Shown: in pieces, positions 1-6,494 of the stretch
Layout of the letters: each line of letters starts with the position of its first letter
How positions within the stretch are numbered: the first letter of the stretch is position 1
Source: Bacillota bacterium
GTDB taxonomy: Bacteria; Bacillota; Clostridia; Peptostreptococcales; Anaerovoracaceae
Length of the DNA stretch: 10,432 nucleotides
Assembly: GCA_016302925.1 (NCBI GenBank)
Contig: JAEDMR010000059.1
Span: forward strand, 1 to 10,432
Direction of reading: 5' to 3'
Translations under genes and position numbers: made by a program
The notes under the pieces: generated by a model
The model's database searches: none
Told to the model about the DNA's origin: nothing
What the model saw: the letters and a program-made list of their open reading frames with translations, nothing else

Positions 1-6
1 TGATAT

Positions 7-82
<76 letters not shown>

Positions 83-92
83 CGTACGTAAT

Positions 93-128
93 GCAAGGCT
101 TTCGTGAGAAGGAAACCTTGCTTTTTTT
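93..128 (+). terminator. Intrinsic terminator after tRNA-fMet
   Basis: GCAAGG-C-TTTC (93-103) pairs with GAAACCTTGC (112-121), a 10-bp stem with one bulged C and an 8-nt loop, followed directly by seven T (122-128). It ends the tRNA transcript. An ATG at 104 that would extend the next gene lies inside this hairpin, which argues against that start. Confidence 0.85.
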
Positions 129-148
129 ATCTTTCCGGAGGTGCTGCA

Positions 149-889
149 ATGAATTATGTGATCTCAGACATTCACGGCTGTTATGATGCATACTGCCGGC
201 TTTTGAAAAAAATACATTTTTCCGATGAGGATATGCTGTATGTGCTTGGGGATGCTGTGGACCGGGGCCCGGAGCCAATCCGGTTGCTTCAGGATCTGAT
301 GATGCGCCCCAACGTGATTTTTATCCTTGGAAATCATGAATATATGATGCTGAAGGTGCTGTCCAGGCTTGCAGTAGAAGTAACAGAAGAGAATGCGGAG
401 CAGCATCTTACGGCAGAGGATATGATGAATTTCACATACTGGATGCAGGACGGAGGCAGCACGACCTGTGAGCAGTTTCGGAAACTGCCTGCAGATCAGC
501 AGCAGGAAATCCTGGAGTATCTGCAAGATGCCTCTCTTTATGAAGAAGTCGAAACGGGAACGTGCAGATATGTGCTGGTCCATGCCGGAATCGCTCGGTT
601 TGAAGAAGAGAAACCGCTGGAAGACTATGCACTGGGCGATTTTCTGTTTCACCGGACAGATTACAGCAGAACGTATTTTTCGGATTCGGGAGAATACGGC
701 GGCAGGAAAACATATATGGTGACAGGTCATACGCCGACCATGGCGATCCGGGAGGATGGGCAACCGCTGGTTTATTCCGGACATGGCCATCTGGCGGTGG
801 ACTGCGGCTGCGTTTTCGGAGGAAAGCTTGCTGCCCTCTGCCTGGAGGATGGGCGCACATATTATGCGGAACAGGCAGGAGTTGAGTGA
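149..889 (+). CDS. PPP-family metallophosphatase (serine/threonine or nucleoside-polyphosphate type)
   Basis: A 246-residue cytosolic phosphoesterase of the calcineurin-like PPP superfamily (relatives: PrpA/PrpE, ApaH). The dinuclear-metal motifs occur in order: DIHG (residues 7-10), GDAVDRG (34-40), GNHE (61-64), HAG (145-147) and GHTP (193-196), so the catalytic core looks intact. An FHRTDYSRTYF stretch (167-177) resembles the substrate-side segment of clostridial members. The family hydrolyses phospho-Ser/Thr/Tyr or dinucleoside polyphosphates; which one applies here cannot be read from the sequence. The start at 149 is preferred over an in-frame ATG at 104 because GGAGG (137-141) sits 7 bases upstream and the 104 start lies within the tRNA terminator. 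No clear own promoter is visible in the 20 bases between that terminator and the start, so it may depend on read-through or on a promoter overlapping the hairpin. It is probably a monocistronic unit. Confidence 0.88.
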   Translation: MNYVISDIHGCYDAYCRLLKKIHFSDEDMLYVLGDAVDRGPEPIRLLQDLMMRPNVIFILGNHEYMMLKVLSRLAVEVTEENAEQHLTAEDMMNFTYWMQDGGSTTCEQFRKLPADQQQEILEYLQDASLYEEVETGTCRYVLVHAGIARFEEEKPLEDYALGDFLFHRTDYSRTYFSDSGEYGGRKTYMVTGHTPTMAIREDGQPLVYSGHGHLAVDCGCVFGGKLAALCLEDGRTYYAEQAGVE

Positions 890-892
890 ACG

Positions 893-920
893 TTAACAGA
901 GCCGAACCCGACAATATAAA
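893..920 (+). promoter_or_regulatory. Candidate sigma-A promoter in front of a structured RNA block
   Basis: TTAACA (893-898) and TATAAA (915-920) are separated by 16 bp, each one base from consensus. The predicted start is near 927, almost exactly where the self-complementary block begins. It lies just 3 bases after the phosphatase stop codon and does not lead to any open reading frame, which is why a non-coding product is suspected. Confidence 0.45.
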
Positions 921-926
921 CGTTTT

Positions 927-1042
927 TTTCTCAAAAACACGTAAAATAATGTTGGAATTCAGCATAATCGGCTGAATTTCAGCCGGAATCGAGGAAAAAC
1001 CATCGATTCCAGCAAATTATTACGTGCTTTTTTGCTTTTTTT
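927..1042 (+). ncRNA. Candidate structured small RNA, or large branched terminator
   Basis: The block is densely self-complementary. An outer stem can pair TCTCAAAAA (929-937) with TTTTTGAGA (1038-1046), and CACGTAA plus AATAAT (938-950) with ATTATTACGTG (1016-1026). Inside it are two exclusive hairpin choices: CGGCTGA/TCAGCCG (969-975 with 979-985) or GAATTCAGC/GCTGAATTT (956-963 region with 971-978). A further perfect 8-bp hairpin GGAATCGA/TCGATTCC (985-992 with 1003-1010) closes a 10-nt loop. The inner stem is followed by T6 (1028-1033) and T7 (1036-1042), so the 3' end looks like an intrinsic terminator. A promoter-like pair lies immediately upstream. At minimum it can terminate the phosphatase transcript. 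I do not recognise it as a known RNA family. It has no coding potential that I can see. Confidence 0.45.
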
Positions 1043-1046
1043 GAGA

Positions 1047-1168
1047 AATATGGCCGGGTTACATGTACCAAACCTGTAAGCTGGCTCTGGTGTAATGCAT
1101 TTTAGGGGAGCACCACATGGTATACAACTACATGAAAAAACATTTTAAAAACAATTTTAGAAAAAGTA
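1047..1168. other. Upstream regulatory region of the citrate operon
   Basis: This is gene-free DNA between the structured block and the -35 of the operon promoter. Apart from one GTATAC palindrome at 1120-1125, I see only weak short inverted repeats (for example GGTG at 1089-1092 with CACC near 1111-1114) and an A-rich tract (1135-1165) just upstream of the -35 that may act as an UP-like element. No open reading frame with a ribosome binding site was found. Confidence 0.4.
1118..1127. promoter_or_regulatory. Distal GTATAC operator-like site
   Basis: TGGTATACAA matches the promoter-proximal TTGTATACAA (1197-1206) at 9 of 10 positions. It lies 71 to 79 bp upstream of the two proximal sites. 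FadR-subfamily GntR regulators typically bind t-GT-N-AC-a palindromes of this size, and such a regulator is encoded in the downstream operon. A distal site of this kind could support looping or cooperative binding. The link to the regulator is inference. Confidence 0.45.
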
Positions 1169-1197
1169 TTGACACTGAAAATGTTTGAGAGTATACT
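1169..1197 (+). promoter_or_regulatory. Sigma-A promoter of the citrate/2-oxoglutarate operon
   Basis: TTGACA (1169-1174) is a perfect -35, separated by 17 bp from TATACT (1192-1197), a 5/6 match to the -10 consensus. The predicted start is near 1204, giving a leader of about 54 bases before the ATG at 1258. The -10 lies within a GTATAC palindrome, so a protein bound there would block RNA polymerase. Confidence 0.8.
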
Positions 1198-1206
1198 TGT
1201 ATACAA
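1191..1206. promoter_or_regulatory. Double GTATAC operator over the -10 and start site
   Basis: GTATAC (1191-1196) and GTATAC (1199-1204) are separated by TT, giving a 14-bp tandem palindrome. The second half extends to the perfect 10-bp palindrome TTGTATACAA (1197-1206). The site covers the -10 hexamer and the predicted transcription start, the classic position for repression. The FadR-type GntR protein encoded at 2642-3292 is the obvious candidate ligand. This rests on position and on the family's usual operator shape; binding itself is not shown. Confidence 0.6.
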
Positions 1207-1257
1207 CAAAAGACTTGAGACATCCGAAACAAATCAGCCGAACAGTGAGGTAGAAAC

Positions 1258-2655
1258 ATGCTTGAAATTTCGAAGAAGACAAATTTACTGGAACAGAGCA
1301 TCTATAAATACAATCTGCAGGATGTGGAGGAACCCAACCTGTACAGAGAAGTGTTCAATTACGAAGAAGTACCGAAGGTTGCCTTCAACCACCGGCGTGT
1401 GCCGATCAACATGCCGGAGGACATCTGGATCACGGATACTTCTTTCCGGGATGGGCAGCAGTCCATGGCACCTTACACCGTGAAGCAGATTGTGGATCTG
1501 TATAAGCTGATGGCCCGGCTGGGCGGTCCGTACGGACTGATCCGCCAGTCGGAATTCTTCATCTATACGAAGAAGGACCGGGAAGCCATCGACAAGTGCA
1601 TGGAGCTGGGCTACAAGTTTCCGGAAATCACCACCTGGATCCGTGCCCGGAAGGAAGACTTCAAGGCCGTGAAGGAACTGGGCATCAAGGAGACCGGCAT
1701 CCTGGTTTCCTGCAGCGACTATCATATTTTCAAGAAGATGAATATGACCCGCCGCCAGGCAGTGGATTTCTATATGGAAACCATTAAGGACGCCTTTGAC
1801 ACCGGCGTGGTGCCGCGGTGTCATCTGGAAGACATCACGAGGGCTGATTTCTACGGTTTCGTGGTGCCGTTCGTCAATGAGATTATGGATCTGTCTCAGG
1901 AAGTTGGCATTCCGATCAAAATCCGTGCGTGCGATACCATGGGCTACGGCGTACCGTATACAGAAGCCAGCCTTCCTCGAAGCGTGGCCGGTATCATTTA
2001 CGGTCTGCAGCACTATGCCGGTGTTCCGAGCGAAATGCTGGAATGGCACGGACACAATGATTTCTACAAGGCCGTAGCCAATGCATCCACCGCATGGCTG
2101 TACGGTGCCAGCGCCGTAAACTGCTCTCTGCTGGGTATCGGAGAAAGAACGGGAAATATTCCGCTGGAAGCCATGGTATTTGAATACGCTTCCCTGAAGG
2201 GTTCTCTGGACGGCATGGAGCCGACGGTGATTACGGAAATCGGAGAGTACTTCCGGAAGGAAATGGGCTATGACATTCCGCCGATGACGCCGTTCGTGGG
2301 CGAAAACTTCAATGTGACTAAGGCAGGCATTCATGCCGACGGCCTGATGAAGGACGAAGAGATTTATAACATTTTCAATACGAAGAAGCTGCTGAACCGG
2401 GCGCCCGGCGTTTCCGTCAGCAAGACGTCCGGTCTTGCCGGGATTGCTTACTGGATGAATGAACATTACGGTCTGACGGGCGAAGACATGCTCCATAAGG
2501 ATTCTCCAATCGTACAGGAACTGAAGGTATGGGTGGATGAGATGTATGCTGACGGCAGAACCACCAGCCTGTCCAACGGGGAAATGGAAGATAAGATCGC
2601 ACAGCTGAAAGAAGCCGCAGAAGCGGAAAGGAGAAGCAGACATGATCGATTATAA
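1258..2655 (+). CDS. Re-type citrate synthase-like enzyme (HMGL/isopropylmalate synthase fold)
   Basis: A 465-residue TIM-barrel acyl-CoA condensing enzyme of the homocitrate/isopropylmalate synthase family. Visible motifs are DTSFRDGQQ (residues 60-68; Arg64 and Asp65 catalytic/metal), HGHND (264-268; the two His are metal ligands) and GIGERTGN (293-300; Asn300 probable metal ligand). The stretches around IRQSEFF, PRCHLEDITRADFYGFVVPF and IKIRACDTMG match what I recall of Re-citrate synthase from Clostridium kluyveri and sulfate reducers, which condenses acetyl-CoA and oxaloacetate with stereochemistry opposite to ordinary citrate synthase. The roughly 55-residue N-terminal extension before the barrel fits that group. 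Context supports citrate over leucine or lysine synthesis: a single-chain aconitase and an isocitrate dehydrogenase follow in the same operon, with no leu or lys genes. GTGAGG (1245-1250) lies 7 bases before the ATG. The 3' end overlaps the regulator gene by 14 bp. Homocitrate synthase remains an alternative. Confidence 0.82.
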   Translation: MLEISKKTNLLEQSIYKYNLQDVEEPNLYREVFNYEEVPKVAFNHRRVPINMPEDIWITDTSFRDGQQSMAPYTVKQIVDLYKLMARLGGPYGLIRQSEFFIYTKKDREAIDKCMELGYKFPEITTWIRARKEDFKAVKELGIKETGILVSCSDYHIFKKMNMTRRQAVDFYMETIKDAFDTGVVPRCHLEDITRADFYGFVVPFVNEIMDLSQEVGIPIKIRACDTMGYGVPYTEASLPRSVAGIIYGLQHYAGVPSEMLEWHGHNDFYKAVANASTAWLYGASAVNCSLLGIGERTGNIPLEAMVFEYASLKGSLDGMEPTVITEIGEYFRKEMGYDIPPMTPFVGENFNVTKAGIHADGLMKDEEIYNIFNTKKLLNRAPGVSVSKTSGLAGIAYWMNEHYGLTGEDMLHKDSPIVQELKVWVDEMYADGRTTSLSNGEMEDKIAQLKEAAEAERRSRHDRL

Positions 2656-3292
2656 GGTGGTATCCCTGGCCAATCAGGTGTACGAAAGAATAGAAGAAAG
2701 CATTTTAAACGGTGTGTATGCGCCGGGTGAAATCCTCAGCGAGAACAAGCTGTCGGCAGATCTGGGCGTCAGCCGGACACCGATTCGGGAAGCCCTGGCC
2801 CGCCTGCAGGCAGACCGCCTGGTGGACGATTCTCCATCCGGCACGGTGGTACTGGGCATCACACAGCAGGATGTGGATGACATGTTCGCAGTGAAGCGCC
2901 GAATCGAAGCCATGGTAACAGGTCAGACGGCGATCAGAATCAGCGAAGCGGGACTGACACAGCTGAAGGATATCCTGGAGCAGCAGGAGTTCTATGCGGG
3001 AAAGGGAAATGCAGAAAAGGTAAGAAATCTGGATACCGCATTTCACGACATAATCTATTCGGAGTGCGGCAGCAGGACATTCCAGTCGATTCTTTCTCCG
3101 ATTCACCACAAGCTGGCGAAATACAGGAAGGCATCCCTGGAGCGCGACGACCGCATCTTTCGGGCGGTAGAGGAGCATAAGGCCATTTTCGACGCCATCA
3201 CAGAGAAAGATGTGAAAGAAGTGGAAAACCTCATGCAGCTCCATATCGGTCACGCATATGACAGCATTACGAAATTTAACGACAGAAAATAA
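2642..3292 (+). CDS. GntR-family regulator, FadR/FCD subfamily
   Basis: A 216-residue DNA-binding regulator. Residues 5-72 form the GntR winged helix, with the recognition segment SENKLSADLGVSRTPIREALARL at 33-55. Residues about 76-210 form an FCD effector domain with the usual metal-binding set: Asp131 and His135 (DTAFH), His179 (EEHKAI) and His201 (LHIGHA). FCD domains commonly sense small carboxylic acids bound at that metal, so a citrate-cycle acid is a reasonable guess here but unproven. The gene starts inside the last 14 bases of the citrate synthase gene, implying translational coupling. It is followed 24 bases later by aconitase, so the regulator is made from the operon it probably controls. 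GTATAC palindromes at the operon promoter (1118-1206) are its candidate operators. The fold assignment is very secure; effector and targets are inferred. Confidence 0.92.
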   Translation: MIDYKVVSLANQVYERIEESILNGVYAPGEILSENKLSADLGVSRTPIREALARLQADRLVDDSPSGTVVLGITQQDVDDMFAVKRRIEAMVTGQTAIRISEAGLTQLKDILEQQEFYAGKGNAEKVRNLDTAFHDIIYSECGSRTFQSILSPIHHKLAKYRKASLERDDRIFRAVEEHKAIFDAITEKDVKEVENLMQLHIGHAYDSITKFNDRK

Positions 3293-3316
3293 CATGTGAA
3301 AGGAAGCAGACAGCAA

Positions 3317-5248
3317 ATGGGACTTACAATCGCACAGAAAATCATAAAAGAACATCTGATCAGCGGGGAAATGACCGTGGGCAGTGAAGTGGCACTGCGG
3401 ATCGATCAGACTCTGACCCAGGATGCCACCGGCACCATGGCCTATCTGGAATTTGAGACCATGGGCGTACCAAGGGTAAAAACCGAGCTTTCCGTGGCAT
3501 ACATCGACCACAATACCCTGCAGTCCGGATTCGAAAATGCCGACGACCACCGGTTCATCCAGTCCATGGCGAAAAAGCACGGACTGTATTTCAGCCGTCC
3601 GGGCAACGGCATCTGCCATCAGGTGCATCTGGAGCGGTTCGGCAAACCGGGAAAAACACTGATCGGTTCCGACAGCCATACGCCTACCGGCGGCGGCATC
3701 GGCATGCTGGCCATGGGTGCCGGCGGCATGGATGTGGCCGTGGCCATGGGCGGCGGCGCATACTATATCACCATGCCGAAGATGTATAAAGTGAACCTGA
3801 CCGGCAAGCTCCGTCCTTTCGTAACCGCCAAGGATGTGAGCCTGGAGATTCTGCGCATCTTATCTGTGAAAGGCGGCGTAGGCGCCATCATCGAATGGGG
3901 CGGCGATGGCATTAAAACTCTGTCTGTGCCGGAACGTGCCACTATCACCAACATGGGTACGGAGCTGGGAGCCACCACCTCCATCTTCCCGTCGGACGAA
4001 GTGACCAGGGCATTCCTGGAAGCGGAAGGCAGAGGGGAAGACTTCGTGGAACTGCAGAGCGATCCGGATGCCGTATATGATAAGGTGATTGACATCAACT
4101 TGTCCGAACTGAAACCGATGATTGCCTATCCGCACAGCCCGGATAACGTGGTCACTGTGGAGAGCCTGAAGGGAACGAAGGTAGACCAGGTCTGCATCGG
4201 TTCCTGCACCAACTCATCCTTATATGACATGCTGAAGGTGGCAGCCCTTCTGAAGGGAAAGACCATCAAACCGGAAGTGAGCCTGTCCGTTTCTCCGGGT
4301 TCTAAACAGGTGCTGGCAATGCTGGCAGACTGCGGCGCTCTTTCGGATATTCTGGCCAGCGGCGCCCGGGTTCTGGAATGTGCCTGCGGTCCGTGCATCG
4401 GCATGGGCTTCTCGCCGAACTCCGGCGGAGTATCCCTGCGGACCTTTAACCGGAATTTCGAAGGCAGAAGCGGCACGGCAGACGGACAGGTCTACCTGGT
4501 ATCGCCGGAAACCGCAGTGGCAGCGGCTCTGACGGGAGAAATCACTGATCCGATGCTGCTGGGTGATATGTCGGAAATCACCATGCCGGAGGCATTCAAA
4601 ATCGACGACAGCGCCATCCTTCCGCCGGCATCAGCCGAAGAAGCGCCGGGCGTGGAGATTTTGAGAGGTCCGAACATCAAACCGTTCCCGGACAGCCGTC
4701 CGATGGACGATTGCCTGCAGGTACCTCTGGTGCTGAAAGTAGGCGATAACATTACCACCGACCACATCATGCCGGCAGGGGCGAAGATTCTGCCGTATCG
4801 TTCCAACATTCCGCATCTGTCCCAGTACTGCTTCGGCGTCTGCGACACCACTTTCCCGCAGCGTGCCAGGGAAGCCGGCCAGAGCATCATCGTGGGCGGC
4901 AGCAATTACGGACAGGGATCTTCCAGAGAACATGCGGCGCTGGTTCCGCTGTATCTGGGGGTTCGTGCGGTAATCACCAAGAGCTTCGCGCGGATTCATG
5001 TGGCGAACCTGATCAACGCCGGCATTATGCCGCTGACGTTCAAAAATCCGGAGGATTATGACAAGCTGTCCCAGGGTGATGAACTGGTCATCGAGAACAT
5101 CTATGCGGGCATGGACAGCGGAGAAATGATCCTGCAGGATAAGACCAGCGGCGAGGCGTTTGCCTTGGTGTGCAGCTTTACGGACCGGCAGAAGGCCATT
5201 CTCAAGGCCGGCGGTCTGCTGAAATATGTGGGACTTGGAGGAAAGTAA
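3317..5248 (+). CDS. acn: Aconitate hydratase (single-chain, anaerobe type)
   Basis: A 643-residue cytosolic 4Fe-4S enzyme interconverting citrate and isocitrate. The cluster cysteines are all present: Cys297 in GSCTNS and Cys357 and Cys360 in CGPCIG. Other active-site segments are GSDSHTP near residue 116, GDNITTDHIMPAG at the start of the swivel domain, and YGQGSSREHAA (531-541) with the catalytic Ser and Arg537. The length fits the shorter mitochondrial/clostridial-type aconitase rather than the roughly 890-residue AcnA. It is fused as one chain, unlike two-subunit isopropylmalate isomerase or homoaconitase. A GTG at 3296 would add seven residues (MKGSRQQ). I prefer the ATG at 3317 because MGLTIAQKI is the usual family N-terminus and AAAGGA (3299-3304) lies upstream at a somewhat long 12-base spacing. 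It is the third gene of the operon, 3 bases before isocitrate dehydrogenase. Confidence 0.93.
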   Translation: MGLTIAQKIIKEHLISGEMTVGSEVALRIDQTLTQDATGTMAYLEFETMGVPRVKTELSVAYIDHNTLQSGFENADDHRFIQSMAKKHGLYFSRPGNGICHQVHLERFGKPGKTLIGSDSHTPTGGGIGMLAMGAGGMDVAVAMGGGAYYITMPKMYKVNLTGKLRPFVTAKDVSLEILRILSVKGGVGAIIEWGGDGIKTLSVPERATITNMGTELGATTSIFPSDEVTRAFLEAEGRGEDFVELQSDPDAVYDKVIDINLSELKPMIAYPHSPDNVVTVESLKGTKVDQVCIGSCTNSSLYDMLKVAALLKGKTIKPEVSLSVSPGSKQVLAMLADCGALSDILASGARVLECACGPCIGMGFSPNSGGVSLRTFNRNFEGRSGTADGQVYLVSPETAVAAALTGEITDPMLLGDMSEITMPEAFKIDDSAILPPASAEEAPGVEILRGPNIKPFPDSRPMDDCLQVPLVLKVGDNITTDHIMPAGAKILPYRSNIPHLSQYCFGVCDTTFPQRAREAGQSIIVGGSNYGQGSSREHAALVPLYLGVRAVITKSFARIHVANLINAGIMPLTFKNPEDYDKLSQGDELVIENIYAGMDSGEMILQDKTSGEAFALVCSFTDRQKAILKAGGLLKYVGLGGK

Positions 5249-5251
5249 ACC

Positions 5252-6397
5252 ATGACAAGAGAAGATTACATAAAAAATGCAGCAGAGCAGTTTGAGACTC
5301 TGCTGCGGGAACAGCTGGCGCGGACGGATCAGATGCTGCAGGATTGCGGTGCGAAGGATTACGCATCGCTGCCGGTGATTACGGTGGGGCTGATCGGCGG
5401 CGACGGCATCGGTCCAATCATCATGGACCAGGCAAAACGTGTTCTCTCGGTACTTCTGAAAGACGAGATTTCCGGCGGCCGGGTGGTTCTGAAGGAAATC
5501 GATGGCCTGACCATCGAAAACCGTCTGGCTCTGGGCAAGACGGTGCCGGAGGATGTGCTGGAAGCTATCAAGTCCTGCGACGTGATTTTGAAAGGGCCTA
5601 CCACCACGCCGAAGGGCGGCACCATGGAAAGTGCCAACGTAACCCTGCGGCGGGAACTGGATCTGTATGCCAATGTGCGGCCGGTTTCCGTACCGGAGGA
5701 GGGCATCGACTGGATGTTTTACCGGGAAAACACAGAGGGCGAATACGTGCTGGGAAGCCGGGGCATCGAAGTGCCGGGCTGCCTGTCCATAGATTTCAAG
5801 GTGACTACGGAGCCGGGAACCAGAAGAATCGCCCGGGCAGCCTTCGAATATGCCAAGCAGAACGGCAAGACCAGCGTGTCCATCGTTACCAAGGCAAATA
5901 TCATGAAGAAGACGGACGGAAACTTCACCCGCATCTGTCATGAGGTGGCAGCGGATTATCCAGGGATTCATACGGAAGACTGGTATATCGACATCATGAC
6001 GGCAAATCTGGTGAATCCGGCGATCCGGAATCAGTTTCAGGTCTTCGTCCTGCCGAATCTCTATGGTGATATCATCACCGATGAAGCGGCGGAGATCCAG
6101 GGAGGCGTGGGAACCGCCGGCAGTGCCAATATCGGCGACCGCTATGCCATGTTTGAGGCCATCCACGGCAGTGCACCGCGGATGGTGGAGGAAGGTCTGG
6201 CGGACTATGCCAACCCATCCAGCATTTTCAAGGCGGCGGAGATGCTGTTGCGCCATATCGGCCTGATTGAAAAGGCAGACCGGCTGGCTTCGGCACTGAC
6301 TCTGTGCGGTGAGACCGAAAAGAAGGTCGTGGTCACCGGCACCCGGGACGGGGCAACCTGCCAGGAATTCGCGGATTATGTCATTGAAAAACTGTAG
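5252..6397 (+). CDS. icd: Isocitrate dehydrogenase (NAD(P)-dependent, IDH/IPMDH family)
   Basis: A 381-residue beta-decarboxylating dehydrogenase that converts isocitrate to 2-oxoglutarate. The isocitrate-binding set of E. coli IDH aligns without gaps: Ser127, Asn129, Arg133 and Arg143 (equivalent to S113, N115, R119, R129), followed by Arg158 and Tyr165 in RENTEGEY (equivalent to R153, Y160). Metal-ligand aspartates are Asp273 and Asp277 in NLYGDIITD; Asp247 in YIDIM is the probable third. The serine and asparagine argue for isocitrate over isopropylmalate. At the coenzyme position after HGSAP, residues are Arg310-Met311 rather than the Asp-Ile of classic NAD enzymes or the Lys-Tyr of E. coli NADP-IDH, so coenzyme choice is open. 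A roughly 50-residue N-terminal extension precedes the GLIGGDGIGP core. GGAGG (5237-5241) sits 10 bases upstream. This is the last gene of the operon and completes the route from oxaloacetate to 2-oxoglutarate. Confidence 0.92.
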   Translation: MTREDYIKNAAEQFETLLREQLARTDQMLQDCGAKDYASLPVITVGLIGGDGIGPIIMDQAKRVLSVLLKDEISGGRVVLKEIDGLTIENRLALGKTVPEDVLEAIKSCDVILKGPTTTPKGGTMESANVTLRRELDLYANVRPVSVPEEGIDWMFYRENTEGEYVLGSRGIEVPGCLSIDFKVTTEPGTRRIARAAFEYAKQNGKTSVSIVTKANIMKKTDGNFTRICHEVAADYPGIHTEDWYIDIMTANLVNPAIRNQFQVFVLPNLYGDIITDEAAEIQGGVGTAGSANIGDRYAMFEAIHGSAPRMVEEGLADYANPSSIFKAAEMLLRHIGLIEKADRLASALTLCGETEKKVVVTGTRDGATCQEFADYVIEKL

Positions 6398-6412
6398 CAG
6401 ATAGAGTATGAT

Positions 6413-6452
6413 AATATGGTAGCCTGTAAGAAATGGGCTGCCATATTTTTTT
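6413..6452 (+). terminator. Intrinsic terminator of the citrate operon
   Basis: AATATGGTAGCC (6413-6424) pairs with GGCTGCCATATT (6436-6447) in a 12-bp stem with one G-U pair and an 11-nt loop, running into seven T (6446-6452). It begins 16 bases after the icd stop codon and separates the operon from the ferredoxin-like gene. Confidence 0.92.
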
Positions 6453-6494
6453 ACAGATGACGAATGAAGATATCATGATAAGAGGTGGAACAGA

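Noticed and set aside
104..148. Extended N-terminus of the phosphatase from an ATG at 104
   Set aside because: That start lies within the tRNA terminator hairpin and lacks a ribosome binding site, while 149 has GGAGG at ideal spacing and gives the usual family N-terminus.
918..1046. MITE-like mobile element suggested by terminal TCTCAAAAA/TTTTTGAGA repeats and an AATAT on each side (913-917, 1047-1051)
   Set aside because: The flanking AATAT copies do not abut the left arm, the repeats sit next to poly-T tracts where chance pairing is easy, and a promoter plus terminator-like RNA explains the structure better. A genome search for further copies would settle it.
1956..1961. A fourth GTATAC site inside the citrate synthase coding sequence
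   Set aside because: It encodes part of a conserved VPYT segment, has flanks (CC/AG) unlike the promoter sites, and a 6-base match is expected by chance in 10 kb.
1285..2643. Minus-strand 452-residue reading frame opposite the citrate synthase gene
   Set aside because: It is antisense to a strongly conserved enzyme, has no recognisable domain or ribosome binding site, and shows the His/Arg/Phe-rich composition of a shadow frame.
4631..6256. Minus-strand 541-residue reading frame across the aconitase and isocitrate dehydrogenase genes
   Set aside because: It spans two well-supported genes in antisense, and its composition and lack of motifs mark it as a shadow of GC-rich codon usage.
1258..6397. 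Alpha-aminoadipate lysine pathway (homocitrate synthase, homoaconitase, homoisocitrate dehydrogenase)
   Set aside because: The aconitase is a single full-length chain with aconitase active-site motifs, the dehydrogenase has the isocitrate Ser/Asn/Arg set, and no other lysine genes are nearby.
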